DNA of 64,000 nucleotides from Roseburia sp. AM59-24XD (lineage in GTDB: Bacteria > Bacillota > Clostridia > Lachnospirales > Lachnospiraceae): contig NZ_QUET01000001.1 of assembly GCF_003478445.1 (NCBI RefSeq), positions 62,001 to 126,000 of the forward strand, written 5' to 3'. The position numbers and the translations under genes are program-made. Below, piece by piece: positions 36,405-47,385 of this stretch. A model generated the notes under the pieces. The model did not search any database, was not told the origin of the DNA, and worked only from the letters and a program-made list of their open reading frames with translations. Within the stretch, counting starts at the first letter, position 1. Each line of letters opens with the position of its first letter.

Positions 36405-36684
36405 AGCAGAGCCGCAGGAAAAGCAAATTCGATTTATAGACAGTCATTACAATTTAAAATTCTATATTCCCGATGGTGGAAAAATCAGGATTACTTTTCG
36501 TGATGGACACACAGCAGACAGAGTGTGCAAGTATATTGATGACTACCATTTGTATGTCGGAAATTGCTGCTATCATATATGCGAGTTTGCTGAAAAAATG
36601 GAGCTTAGTGGAAGTAAAGTTGAACCTGTCAATCAATCCGAACCGTCAAAAAACAAGACAAGAAACAGAGAAAAACAGCGATAA
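36385..36684 (+). CDS. Conserved hypothetical ICE protein
   Basis: 99 residues. A compact beta-rich core (IRFIDSHYNLKFYIPDGGKI, DGHTADRVCKYIDDYHLYVG, CYHICEFAEKME) is followed by a basic, disordered tail (PVNQSEPSKNKTRNREKQR). It ends 15 bases before the methylase-helicase gene. Function unknown. Confidence 0.6.
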   Translation: MKQQENRAEPQEKQIRFIDSHYNLKFYIPDGGKIRITFRDGHTADRVCKYIDDYHLYVGNCCYHICEFAEKMELSGSKVEPVNQSEPSKNKTRNREKQR

Positions 36685-36699
36685 GGAGGTGCAAGAGTA

Positions 36700-39600
36700 A
36701 TGGCACGAAAATATGACCTTATTTCTGAGCTTTACAACCGCACCTGCAAAACGGTTGTGTCAAATCCTCAGAACTGGCAGGCATTCTTAGCTTCGGCTTG
36801 CCGAAATTATAAGTTACGTTATGACGAACAGCTTCTTGTATATGCACAGCGACCTGATGCAACAGCAGTTCTTGAGATAGAGCAGTGGAACAAAATTTTT
36901 GGCAGATGGGTCAACCGAGGTGCAAGAGGTATTGCTGTTTTTGCTGATGAAAACCGTTCACGGCAAAGACTGACACATTACTTTGACATTTCAGATACTC
37001 ACGAAAGCAGATATTCAAGAACAGTCCCGATTTGGGATATGCGTCAGGAATACGAAGCTGATGTGATTGAAACATTGGAAAGCACTTTCGGAGAGATTGA
37101 GAATAAGAGCAGTCTTGCCGAAGCAATTATGGGAGCAGCAAGAAATGCGGCAGAGGATAATATCCCTGATTATCTGCAAGACCTTTACTATGCAACTGAG
37201 GGCAGTTCCTTTGAGGAAGTGGAAGAGGATATTGTAGCTTCCATTTATAAAAATGTTGTAGCAAACAGTGTGGCATATATGATGATGTCAAGGCTTGGCA
37301 TCGATACGGATGGTTATTTTGAACTTGATGATTTCAGAGATGTTACCAATTTCAATACGCAGGAAACACTCAATGCACTTGGATTTGCTACCAGTGATAT
37401 TGCAGAAATGGGATTGACGGAAGTATCTAAAACAATTACTGTACTCAACCGTCAAAATCGCATAATTGTCGGTCAGGACAGAAATGAATACAATAAGGTT
37501 GAAAATAACGACGAAAGGAGTTTGGACAATGAACGAACTGACCTACACGATGGTGGGCGATTACAGCCTTCCGAACCTGAAACTTCCACAGCAGCCGGAA
37601 GTGACTTTGGGCAGATACGCTCAGATGAGGAGAGAGTTTCTGAAGGAACATCACAGAGTCCTTTACTACAATCTCCTGACGAGGGGAGAATTGACACAGC
37701 ACTTGGCGGAAGTGGAACAGAGAGCCAGCAAGATGGAGGAAACAATCCTGAGCCAGATGGCACAGAAAGAGGGAGTGACCGAACAGATGAAAGCAGAGGA
37801 TATGATGAAATGGGTTCGTCTGATGAACTCCCTTCGCAGCTCGGCACAGGAAATCGTGAAAGCGGAAGTGATATTCGCTTAGAGTATTACGACAGAACGC
37901 ACGAGGATAAAAGCCTTCCGTTTTTTGGACGTGATGAAGTAATCAATGAAATTCTCAGAACGACACCACATTTGTCAGCAAGTCTGGAAGAAATCAAAGA
38001 TTATTATGAACGTAATCCTGATAACAAAGACCGCACAGAGTATATAAAGAGTATTTTCAATAATGATTATACCGAGCTTACTTTAGAGGATGGCAGGACA
38101 GTAGGGTACAAGACCTTTGAAAACGTTCTGCATTTGTGGGAGGGCAAATACGACAGCAGAACCGCACAGAGTTTTTATGATTGGGCTGTTATTGCTCGAC
38201 ATTTTGAAGCTATGCGATTATTGGGAGAATTAAGTGACAGCATAAAACCATTACCGTCAATGGACGGTCAGATGACATTCATATTAGACGGTCGGGCAGA
38301 GGAAAAGAAAACCTCTGCCTTTACTTTTTCTCAGGAGATTATCGACGCTGTTCTTGCGAATGGAAGCGGATTTTCTGAGGGTAAAATGCGTATCTATGAG
38401 CAGTTTGAAAAAAGCCTTTCAGCAAAAGAAAACGCAGACTTCTTAAAAAATGAGTACGGTTGGGGCGGCTCTTATCCAGTAATAATCGGAGCAGGAATTG
38501 ATGAGAGTCACGATGGAAAAGGTATTACGATTACGAAAGGTATCGGTAAAGAAAATCCACATATCACGCTTTCGTGGTCGCAGGTGGAGAAACGTATCGG
38601 GGAACTTATCCGAATGGCAGATACTTAAATCCAAAGGAAAAAGAACGCTATCCTCAGTGGCTTGAAAGTCAAGAGGAACGCAGAGCCAAAATCGAGGAAA
38701 CGAAAAGAAACCGTGAGATACTCTCTAATGCACCACCGGAGCAGGAACTAGCCGAAAAAGAACCTGAAGAAGCGGAAATATCGCAAGATGTGAAATATGA
38801 ATATCATCTTGGCGATAAGGTGTATATCGGTGCTTCTGAGTACGAAATCTTATCTGTTGATGATGAGAGAGTAATGCTCTATGACTATGATATGCCACTG
38901 TTCAATAAGGAATTTTCACGCACAGAGTTTGACAGAAAAGTGCGTGAGAATCCGATGAATGAGCATTTGATTGTAAAGGAAGAACCTGCCGAAGAAAGAA
39001 ATGAAACGGAAGAAGTTCAGACCAATATGGGCAGTATGCCGATTGAAGATTATCGAGAGATAGTAGCTTCGCAGTCAGGTTTTGACAGCTATGATGAGAT
39101 GTATCATCAGGGGTATCGCATAGGAAACGGTTATGATAAAGAGCCTGAGCCGGTAGTTCCCGCTTGGGAGCAGAAGAAAAAAGTCAAAGGCTTTGACTTG
39201 CACCCTGATGTATCTATGGCAGAACGCCACACCTTTAATCTCAAAGAAAATGAGGTTGAAACAGTTGGTAAAAAGGAACGCTTCCGCAGAAATATTATGG
39301 CGATACAGCTTCTAAAAAAAATGTCAGGAAGAAAACAGATTTGCCACTCCTGAAGAACAGATTATCTTATCAAAGTACGTTGGTTGGGGTGGGCTTTCAG
39401 AAGCCTTTGATGAAAATAATTCAGCGTGGGCAACGGAATATCTGGAACTTTCTTCGGTATTAACACCGGAGGAATATGCTTCGGCAAGAGAAAGCACGTT
39501 GACTGCGTTCTACACGCCGCCCGAAGTTATCACAGCCATTTATAAGGCAATGGAGCAGATGGGCTTTAAGGAAGGCAACTTGTTAGAGCCGTCCTGCGGT

Positions 39601-42600
39601 ATCGGTAATTTCATCGGTATGCTGCCGGACACAATGCAGGACAGTAAGATTTACGGTGTGGAACTTGATACGATTTCCGCAGGGATTGCACAGCAGCTTT
39701 ATCAGAAAACAACCATTGCGGCACAAGGATTTGAAGAAACCAATCTGCCGGACAGCTTCTTTGATGGAGTGGTTGGCAATGTGCCTTTTGGAGATTTTAA
39801 GGTGTCGGATAAAAGGTACGACAAGCATAAGTTCCTGATACACGATTACTTTTTTGCCAAGTCCCTTGATAAGTTAAGACCCGGCGGTGTGATGGCACTT
39901 GTAACGAGCAAAGGCACAATGGATAAGGAAACTTTAGCAGTACGAAAGTATATTGCACAGAGGGCAGAGCTTCTTGGAGCAATCCGATTGCCGAATAATA
40001 CCTTTAAGGGTAATGCAGGAACGGAAGTCATTTCGGATATTCTTATCCTGCAAAAGCGTGACAGACTGATAGATATTGAGCCGGATTGGGTTCATCTTGA
40101 TACCGATGAGAACGGAATTAAGATGAACTCTTATTTTGTGCAGCACCCCGAAATGATACTCGGAGAAATGAAAATGGTATCGGGGCGTTTCGGTATGGAA
40201 GCAACTTGTGTGCCGTATGAAAATGCAGACCTTGCAGCACAGCTTGATGAAGCAGTAGCAAACATTCACGGAGAAATCACGGAATATGAAGCCGAGGAAG
40301 AACTGGAGGAGGAAGATAATTCTATTCCGGCAGACCCGGCAGTGAGAAACTTTTCATATACGGTGGTAGACGATAAAATCTATTATCGTGAAAATTCCCG
40401 TATGACTCCGGTGGAAGTGTCGGCAACCGCAGAGAACCGAATTAAGGGTATGATTGCTATTAGAAATTCCGTCAGAACGCTGATTGAATTGCAGACAGAA
40501 GATTACCCTGACAGCGAAATCAAAGCGGAGCAGGAGCGATTAAACAGACTTTATGATACCTTTTCAGGTAAGTACGGACTCATTAACAGCCGTGCAAATA
40601 CCTCTGCTTTTTCGCAGGACAGTTCATTCTCTTTGCTTTCCGCATTGGAGATAATCGGAGAGGACGGAGAACTGGAACGTAAGGCTGATATGTTTTCTAA
40701 GAGGACAATTAAGCCGCATACTCCGGTTACTTCTGTTGATACGGCAAGCGAAGCGTTGGCGGTATCTCTTGGAGAAAAAGCCACGATTGATATGGACTAT
40801 ATGATGGAGCTTTCCGGTAAATCGGAGAATGAAATCTTTGAGGACTTAAAGGGTGTTATCTTCCTAAACCCGCTTTATGAGTATGGAAATTCTTACGAAC
40901 CGAAGTATCTGATGGCTGATGAATACCTTTCGGGTAATGTCAGGGAAAAGCTGAAGATTGCAAAGAACTCGGCAGAACTCTATCCGGAAGATTATAAGGT
41001 CAATGTGGAAGCACTTCAAAAGGTGCAGCCGAAAGACCTGACTGCAAGTGAAATTTCCGTGCGACTTGGTGCAACTTGGCTGCCACCGGACGATGTGCAG
41101 GAGTTTATCTTTCATTTGCTTGAAACACCACGCTATGCACAGTGGAATATCAAAGTTCACTTCTCTCCATTTACGAGTGAGTGGAATATTGAGGGCAAAT
41201 CCTATGACAAAGGAAATGTAAGGGCATATAACACTTACGGAACTTCCCGCATCAATGCCTATAAGATTATTGAGGAAACGCTGAATTTAAAAGATGTGCG
41301 TATCTTTGATTATATCGAAGATGATGAGGGAAAGAAAAAGGCTGTCCTAAATAAAAAGGAAACAGCGATTGCTCAGTCGAAGCAGGAAATGATTAAGCAG
41401 GAATTTCAGGACTGGATATGGTCTGACCCTGAACGAAGGGAAAGGCTTTGCAAATCTTACAATGAGAAATTCAATAGCGTCAGACCTCGTGAGTATGATG
41501 GAAGTCATATCATCTTCAATGGTATGAATCCTGAAATTGAACTCAGGGAACATCAGAAAAATGCGGTTGCTCATATCCTTTACGGAGGAAATACACTTCT
41601 TGCACACGCAGTCGGAGCAGGAAAAACTTTTGAAATGGTAGCGGCAGCACAGGAGTCGAAAAGGCTTGGGCTTTGTAACAAGTCACTGTTTGTTGTACCA
41701 AATCACTTGACCGAACAATGGGCGGCTGAGTATTTGCAGCTCTATCCGGCGGCGAATATCCTTGTCGCAACAAAGAAAGATTTTGAAACCAAGAATCGTA
41801 AAAAGTTCTGCGGCAGGATTGCAACCGGAGATTATGACGCCGTTATTATCGGACATTCACAGTTTGAGAAAATCCCGATGTCCATTGAAAGACAGAGGGC
41901 AATCTTAGAACAGCAGCTTGAGGAGATAACTGGAGGAATTGCAGAACTCAAGCGAAACCGAGGGGAAAACTTCTCCATAAAGCAGCTTGAAAAGTCAAAG
42001 AAATCTATCAAGCAGAAACTTGATAAACTCAATGACCAGACGAAAAAAGATGATGTTGTAACCTTTGAGGAACTTGGTGTAGACAGGCTTTTTGTTGATG
42101 AAAGCCATTATTACAAGAACCTTTATCTTTATACAAAAATGCGTAATGTGGGCGGTATCGCACAGACGGAAGCACAGAAATCTTCCGACCTCTTTATGAA
42201 GTGTCGTTACCTTGACGAGATTACCGGAGGTCGAGGAACCGTATTTGCAACGGGTACACCTATCTCAAACAGCATGGTGGAACTCTATACGATACAGCGA
42301 TATTTGCAGTATAACACGCTTGTGAAAAATGGGTTGCAGCACTTTGACGCCTGGGCATCCACTTTCGGAGAAACCATTACGGCAGTGGAACTTACACCGG
42401 AAGGAACAGGATACAGAGCAAAGACAAGGTTCGCAAAATTCTATAACCTGCCTGAACTAATGGCGATGTTCAAGGAGATAGCGGACATTAAGACAGCGGA
42501 TATGTTGAACCTGCCAGTACCGGAAGCAAAGTACCATAACATTGCAGTAAAGCCGTCAGAAATGCAGAAAGAAATGGTTGCTTCCCTTGCAGAGAGAGCC

Positions 42601-44012
42601 GAGCAGGTGCGTGGCGGCGGTGTGGATTCAAGCGTAGATAATATGCTGAAAATCACGAATGACGGAAGAAAACTGGCTCTTGACCAGCGTATGCTAAACG
42701 ATATGCTGCCTGATTTTGAGGGCAGTAAAATCAATGCCTGCGTCGATAACATCTATCGGATATGGAAAGAAAATGCCGACAAGAAATCGGCACAGCTTGT
42801 GTTTTGTGACCTTTCCACGCCGAAGAATGACGGCACATTTTCCGTCTATAACGACATCAGAAAGAAGCTGATTGAGAGAGGTATTCCTGAAAGTGAAGTG
42901 AAGTTCATACACGAAGCCGACACGGATATGAAGAAAAAAGAACTGTTCCAAAAGACCCGCAAGGGAGAAGTCAGGGTGCTTCTTGGCTCTACTCAGAAGA
43001 TGGGAGCAGGAACGAATGTGCAAGACAAACTTATTGCACTTCACGATGTGGATTGTCCGTGGCGACCTTCAGATTTGGAGCAGCGTTCCGGCAGAATTGT
43101 CCGTCAGGGCAATGAAAATCCGCAGGTAGAGATTTATCGCTATGTAACAGAGCAGACCTTTGATGCATACCTCTATCAGCTTGTGGAAGGTAAGCAGAAG
43201 TTCGCAAGTCAGATTATGACGAGCAAATCTCCGGTCAGGTCGGCAGAGGACATTGATGAAACCGCACTGTCCTATGCAGAGATAAAAATGCTTGCAACAG
43301 GCAATCCGTATATCAAAGAAAAGATGGACTTAGACATTCAGGTGCAGAAGCTGAAGATGTTAAAATCCAATTTCTTATCGGAGAAATACGGACTGGAGGA
43401 TAAGGTCATCAAGTTCTATCCACAACAGATTGCTTACTTAAAATCCCGTGTAGAGGGACTTACAAAAGATGTTGAAACAGCAAAATCACACCCGAAACCG
43501 ATAGACGAGCAGCCGCTTGGAATGATGGTATCGGGTGTTTCTTATTCCGAAAAAGCCAAAGCAGGTCAGGCAATCATCAATGCCTGCAAGTCAATGAACA
43601 GTCCTGATGCGATACCACTTGGTGAGTACCGTGGCTTTCAAATGGAACTGTATTTTGATACGGTGCAACGTAATTATGTTGTGAAATTAAAAGGCGAAAC
43701 GAGCAGAGATGTACCGCTTGGCGACGACGCTCACGGTAATATCGTGAGAATAGATAACGGCATTGAACGCTTTGAGGAAGCACTTGCTGATACGAAAAAC
43801 AGCCTTGAAAATATGGAAAAGCAGTTTGAAACAGCGAAGCAGGAAATCGAAAAGCCGTTTGCCAAAGAGGAAGAATTGAGGCAAAAACTGCCAGACTTGA
43901 TGAGCTGAATATCCTGCTCAATATGGATAAAAAAGAAAATGAGATTGTCGGCGGAGAGCCTGATGAGGGCGAGCCAGTCGGCGGCAGAAAGGAGAAATCG
44001 TATGAGAGATAA
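36700..44012 (+). pseudogene. Giant DNA methylase-SNF2 helicase of the ICE, three frameshifts
   Basis: About 2437 residues if repaired. N-terminal ArdC-like ssDNA-binding region (1-270); disordered Asp/Glu/Ser/Gly-rich linker (about 275-395); middle domains; adenine methylase (LLEPSCGIGNFIGML, DGVVGNVPFGDF); SNF2 helicase with Walker A AVGAGKTFEM, DESH box FVDESHYYKNL, TGTPISNS and motif VI QRSGRIVRQGN. Such proteins are typical of Firmicutes ICEs and may protect or process transferred DNA. Frame is lost at about 38608 (GGG to GG expected), about 39317 (seven A to eight) and about 43890 (one G or C missing); each neighbouring frame continues the family sequence to TAA 44012. Confidence 0.85.
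37529..37882 (+). CDS. TnpV-like protein overprinted inside the helicase gene
   Basis: 117 residues read in a different frame from the surrounding giant gene. It matches the TnpV family (MNELTYTMVGDYSLPNLKLP, GRYAQMRREFLKEHHRVLY, HLAEVEQ, KWVRLMNSLRSSAQEIVKAE). AAAGGAG sits nine bases before its ATG, although the region lies inside another gene. The host-frame product of the same bases is the low-complexity Asp/Glu/Gly linker. TnpV is named from clostridial transposons; its function is not established. Both reading frames look protein-like, so this is a genuine overlapping gene pair. Confidence 0.75.
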   Translation: MNELTYTMVGDYSLPNLKLPQQPEVTLGRYAQMRREFLKEHHRVLYYNLLTRGELTQHLAEVEQRASKMEETILSQMAQKEGVTEQMKAEDMMKWVRLMNSLRSSAQEIVKAEVIFA

Positions 44013-44032
44013 ACAGGAAGGCGGTGGTCGAT

Positions 44033-44995
44033 ATGCCTTTTATCGCACCTGAGTTAATCATTCAGGCGAAGCAGATGGACTTACTAACTTACCTGAAAAA
44101 TTATGAACCGTATGAGTTGGTTAAGTTTTCAGGTAACACCTATTGCACCAGAACCCACGACAGCTTGAAGATTTCAAACGGGAAATGGATATGGTGGTCG
44201 AGAGGTATCGGCGGCAGGAGTGCTTTGGATTATCTGATTAAGGTCAAAGGTTACAGCTTCCTTGAAGCGGTGGAAACCATTATCGGACACACAGCGATTC
44301 AGGCTCCGGTCTATGAAAAGCCACAGCCAAAAGAGGAAAATAAACCGCTTCTTCTCCCTGAAAAATGTGCTTCCAACAGAGTGATTACAGAGTATCTTTT
44401 CGGGAGAGGAATAGATTTTGAAATCATCAATTACTGTATCTCTAATGACCTTATCTTTGAGAGCCTGCCGTATCACAATGTTGTGTTTGTAGGCTATGAC
44501 GAGAAGAAAGAGCCGAAATATGCAGCCTACCGTTCCACGAATAAGCGTAGGATTATGGGCGATTGCAGTGGCAGTAAAAAAGATTATTCTTTTCGGCTTG
44601 GTAAGGAAAACTTGGAGGAAGTACACCTCTTTGAGTGTGCCATAGACCTGTTATCCTATGCCACGCTTGCGAAGCTGAACGGGCAGAACTGGAAAGAAAT
44701 GAGCTTTGTTTCGCTGTCCGGGGTGTATTCTCCGGCAAAGAAAATTGAGGACAGTAAAGTGCCGATTGCACTGGAAAAGTATCTTGGCAGTAACCCATCT
44801 GTCAGGAAAATCCGTATCCATTTTGACAATGATATAGCGGGCAGAAAGGCAGCACAGACCTTAAAAACCATTCTGCCGGATAAGTATGAAATCGTTGATG
44901 AGCCACCAAAAGCAGGTAAGGACTTCAACGATTTTCTTTGTATGCGGATGGGCATTTACAATAAAAAAACACACGAAAGGAATGAAGAACGATGA
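44033..44995 (+). CDS. DUF3991/toprim domain protein (primase-like)
   Basis: 320 residues. N-terminal DUF3991-type zinc-finger-like region with NTYCTRTHDSLKISNGKWIWWS, then a toprim fold with HLFECAIDLLSYATLA (catalytic Glu) and KIRIHFDNDIAGRKAAQTL (DxD). The layout is that of ICE-borne primase-like proteins that would prime DNA synthesis in the recipient. I prefer the ATG at 44033 (MPFIAPE start, as in relatives); GTG 44024 is the alternative. Overlaps the next gene by four bases (ATGA). Confidence 0.82.
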   Translation: MPFIAPELIIQAKQMDLLTYLKNYEPYELVKFSGNTYCTRTHDSLKISNGKWIWWSRGIGGRSALDYLIKVKGYSFLEAVETIIGHTAIQAPVYEKPQPKEENKPLLLPEKCASNRVITEYLFGRGIDFEIINYCISNDLIFESLPYHNVVFVGYDEKKEPKYAAYRSTNKRRIMGDCSGSKKDYSFRLGKENLEEVHLFECAIDLLSYATLAKLNGQNWKEMSFVSLSGVYSPAKKIEDSKVPIALEKYLGSNPSVRKIRIHFDNDIAGRKAAQTLKTILPDKYEIVDEPPKAGKDFNDFLCMRMGIYNKKTHERNEER

Positions 44996-45411
44996 ATGAT
45001 TCTAAGATTAAAGTTCTCTTGGTAGAACCGGAAAAGTACCCGAAGGAAATTGTAATCGACGACAGTCTGGAAGCAATGCAGGAGGTTGTCGGCGGGGATA
45101 TTGAGGAATATATGCCCTATGATGATGACGTTGCAATCATCTGTAATGAGGAAGGAAAGATGAGAGGACTTCCGCTTAACCGTGCAGTTTATGTGCAGGA
45201 CAATGATAAGAAAGAGATGGTAGATATTATCTGCGGCAAATTCTTTGTCTGTTATGCACCGCCTGAGAGTGAGAGTTTTCAGAGCTTGCCGGACGATATG
45301 ATGAAGAAATACAAGGAGCAGTTCAAATATCCTGAACGCTTTTCTAAGGAAGTGGGCGGCAATATCGTGGCTGAACCTTTTAAGCCGAAATCAAAGGATT
45401 ATGAGAGATAG
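44992..45411 (+). CDS. DUF3846 domain protein
   Basis: 139 residues. DUF3846 pattern: KVLLVEPEKYPKEIVIDDSLEAMQEVVGG near the start, DVAIICNEEGKMRGLPLNRAV, and DIICGKFFVCYAP. Small accessory protein found on many Firmicutes mobile elements; role unknown. The start overlaps the toprim gene stop, AAAGGAATG upstream. Confidence 0.8.
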   Translation: MNDSKIKVLLVEPEKYPKEIVIDDSLEAMQEVVGGDIEEYMPYDDDVAIICNEEGKMRGLPLNRAVYVQDNDKKEMVDIICGKFFVCYAPPESESFQSLPDDMMKKYKEQFKYPERFSKEVGGNIVAEPFKPKSKDYER

Positions 45412-45423
45412 TAGACTGAGAAC

Positions 45424-45517
45424 GGGGCAACCCGGAGGAGATGTTTATTCTTAGCGAGCAGACCATTTGGATAAACACAGTTTCCCAAACGGTAAAAGGC
45501 TCGTTAGGGGTTGCCCC
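45424..45517 (+). other. Triple nested stem before mobC, oriT or RNA-switch candidate
   Basis: Outer stem GGGGCAACCC (45424-45433) with GGGTTGCCCC (45508-45517); middle stem TAGCGAGC (45452-45459) with GCTCGTTA (45499-45506); inner stem ACCATTTGG (45462-45470) with CCAAACGGT (45485-45493). The outer stem is perfect, the others have one G-U each. It lies 130 bases upstream of mobC and relaxase, where origins of transfer are often found. A 29-codon frame (45441-45530) runs through it but has no well-spaced ribosome site. Confidence 0.45.
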
Positions 45518-45546
45518 TAATACCTCGTGAGAAAGGAGAACTTGAT

Positions 45547-45705
45547 TTGAGAGAGTTATTACTTATCGCCGCCGGAACACTGCTCGGCAGTTGTCTTGGC
45601 GTTACGATGATGTGCTTATTCCAGATTAACAAAGATTGCAGAGTAAAGAGAAAGGAAGATACCGATTATGAGAAAGAGAAACATTCAGAAGATTGTACGC
45701 TTTAA
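45547..45705 (+). CDS. DUF3789-like small membrane protein
   Basis: 52 residues: one hydrophobic helix (RELLLIAAGTLLGSCLGVTM) followed by CLFQINKDCR and a charged tail. This is the DUF3789 layout, usually found in ICEs between DUF3846 and mobC genes. Start is TTG 45547 with AAAGGAGA upstream. Function unknown. Overlaps mobC by 38 bases. Confidence 0.65.
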   Translation: MRELLLIAAGTLLGSCLGVTMMCLFQINKDCRVKRKEDTDYEKEKHSEDCTL

Positions 45706-46009
45706 CCGCAAGGAAGCACAGGATTTGGCAGCTAAGGCAAAGAAGGCTTGTCTTTCCGAAGCAGGACTTATCCGTTTGCTTATCAGAGGTTACGAACCGA
45801 AAGAGAAACCCGATGACCGTTTCTATGATGTGATGAGGGAACTTTCCTCTATCGGTAATAACATCAATCAGCTTGCTGCCAAAGCGAATACACTTGGTTT
45901 CATTGACGCACCTATGCTGAAGAATGAAGCTGCGAAGTGGAATAAGTTCCAGTCAGAGATTGAGAGGACATATCTTCGTCCGAATCAGAGCGAAATGAAA
46001 TGGCAGTAA
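45668..46009 (+). CDS. mobC: MobC-like relaxosome accessory protein
   Basis: 113-residue basic protein with N-terminal ribbon-helix-helix-like segment (RNIQKIVRFNRKEAQDLAAKA) and the MobC family block SSIGNNINQLAAKANTLGFID. It binds oriT DNA and helps the relaxase open the strands. The final ten bases overlap the relaxase start, so the two are coupled. Confidence 0.85.
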   Translation: MRKRNIQKIVRFNRKEAQDLAAKAKKACLSEAGLIRLLIRGYEPKEKPDDRFYDVMRELSSIGNNINQLAAKANTLGFIDAPMLKNEAAKWNKFQSEIERTYLRPNQSEMKWQ

Positions 46010-47385
46010 CAAAGTTGTGGTCGGTAACAGAAAGGCTTGGTCAGGTCATTGACTATGCAACCAATCCCGAAAAGACTTCTGCAAATATCAAAAGGGAGTT
46101 TTCACCAGAACAGTATCAGGCTCTTGCTGATGTTATTGCTTATGCAAAGGACGAAGAAAAAACAGAGCGAGAATTTTATGTTGAGGGTATCAACTGTAAT
46201 GTGGCGATTGCCCGTGACCAGTTTATAACGGTTAAGGAACAGTACCAAAAGACAGAAGGTATCCAAGCCTACCACGGATATTTGAGTTTCAAGGAAACAG
46301 ATATATCTCCTGAGATGGCACAGAAAATCGGAATGGAGTTTGCAAATGAAGTGTGGGGTAAAAGATTTCAGGTTGTTGTGACAACCCATCTGAATACAAA
46401 GCATCTGCACTGCCATTTTGTCATCAACTCTATTTCTTTTGTCGATGGGAAACATTTGTGGGGCGAGGAAAAAGCGTGGTTCAAATTCCGAAAAGTTGCA
46501 GACAGAATTTGTGAGAAGTACGGACTTTACTATGACCCGAATCCGAACCGCAGTAAGCAGTCGGATTATCTGACGATGAAAGAAAAGGCAGGTATGCTGA
46601 CACGCTACTCGGTTGCAAAAGAAGCCATTGATTATGCTATCGACCACAGCAAGACCCTGAAAGAATTTCAGTTTGCTCTCAAGGAAATGGGATATGCCTA
46701 TAACCTAAGTCCAAGCCGAAAATACTGGACGGTCATTCCAAAGGGATACGATAAGCCGATACGACTGAAAAATCTCGGAGCAGATTATACCAATGACCGG
46801 ATTGTAGAGCGTATCAAAGAAAATCGTGACAGATGGGCAGAGATTGAGCCGTTCCAGAGGGCGACCTATAAACCAAGACAGTACCGTATGCAGACCAGAG
46901 GGCAGAAGCTGAAAAAGAAAGGCGGACTTTATGGGCTGTATCTGTATTACTGTTACAGACTCGGTTATCTGCCCAAGTATAAGAAACAGAATAACGCAAG
47001 GCTTCATTATCTTTTGAAAGATGATTTGATGAAGCTCGATAAGATTACTGATGAAGTAAGGCTGCTCGGACGAGAAAATATTTCCACGGACGAACAGCTT
47101 TTTTCATATAAGATTTCCTTAGAGGAGCAGATGAAAAATCTGATTGCCGGAAGAACACATCTCCGAAAAAAGATAAGAACAAATATTGATGATGGTCAGC
47201 TTCAGGCGGCAAAAGATGAAATCGCTTCTATCAATGGAGAATTGAAGAAACTCCGACGGGAAGTAAAACTCTGCGAAAATATTGCGGAGAGGTCAAAGGT
47301 TATGGAAGAAAACCTTGAGCATATCGAAACAGAGGAACAAAAACAGCAGAGAAAGGAGAAATCACGCTATGAACAACGGTGGTGA
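46000..47385 (+). CDS. Relaxase/mobilisation nuclease (MOBP type)
   Basis: 461-residue relaxase that nicks oriT and pilots the strand into the recipient. The metal-binding histidines are in THLNTKHLHCHFVINS (His130, 135, 137, 139), with the candidate catalytic tyrosine near the N-terminus (VIDYATNPEKT). From about 280 on it is basic and coiled-coil rich, a likely partner of the coupling protein. Follows mobC and precedes the PcfB gene; the last 17 bases overlap that gene. Confidence 0.9.
   Translation: MAVTKLWSVTERLGQVIDYATNPEKTSANIKREFSPEQYQALADVIAYAKDEEKTEREFYVEGINCNVAIARDQFITVKEQYQKTEGIQAYHGYLSFKETDISPEMAQKIGMEFANEVWGKRFQVVVTTHLNTKHLHCHFVINSISFVDGKHLWGEEKAWFKFRKVADRICEKYGLYYDPNPNRSKQSDYLTMKEKAGMLTRYSVAKEAIDYAIDHSKTLKEFQFALKEMGYAYNLSPSRKYWTVIPKGYDKPIRLKNLGADYTNDRIVERIKENRDRWAEIEPFQRATYKPRQYRMQTRGQKLKKKGGLYGLYLYYCYRLGYLPKYKKQNNARLHYLLKDDLMKLDKITDEVRLLGRENISTDEQLFSYKISLEEQMKNLIAGRTHLRKKIRTNIDDGQLQAAKDEIASINGELKKLRREVKLCENIAERSKVMEENLEHIETEEQKQQRKEKSRYEQRW

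Noticed and set aside
45441..45530. 29-codon frame in the nested stems as a gene
   Set aside because: The GGAGGAG directly touches the ATG, giving poor spacing, and the bases are better explained by the paired stems.
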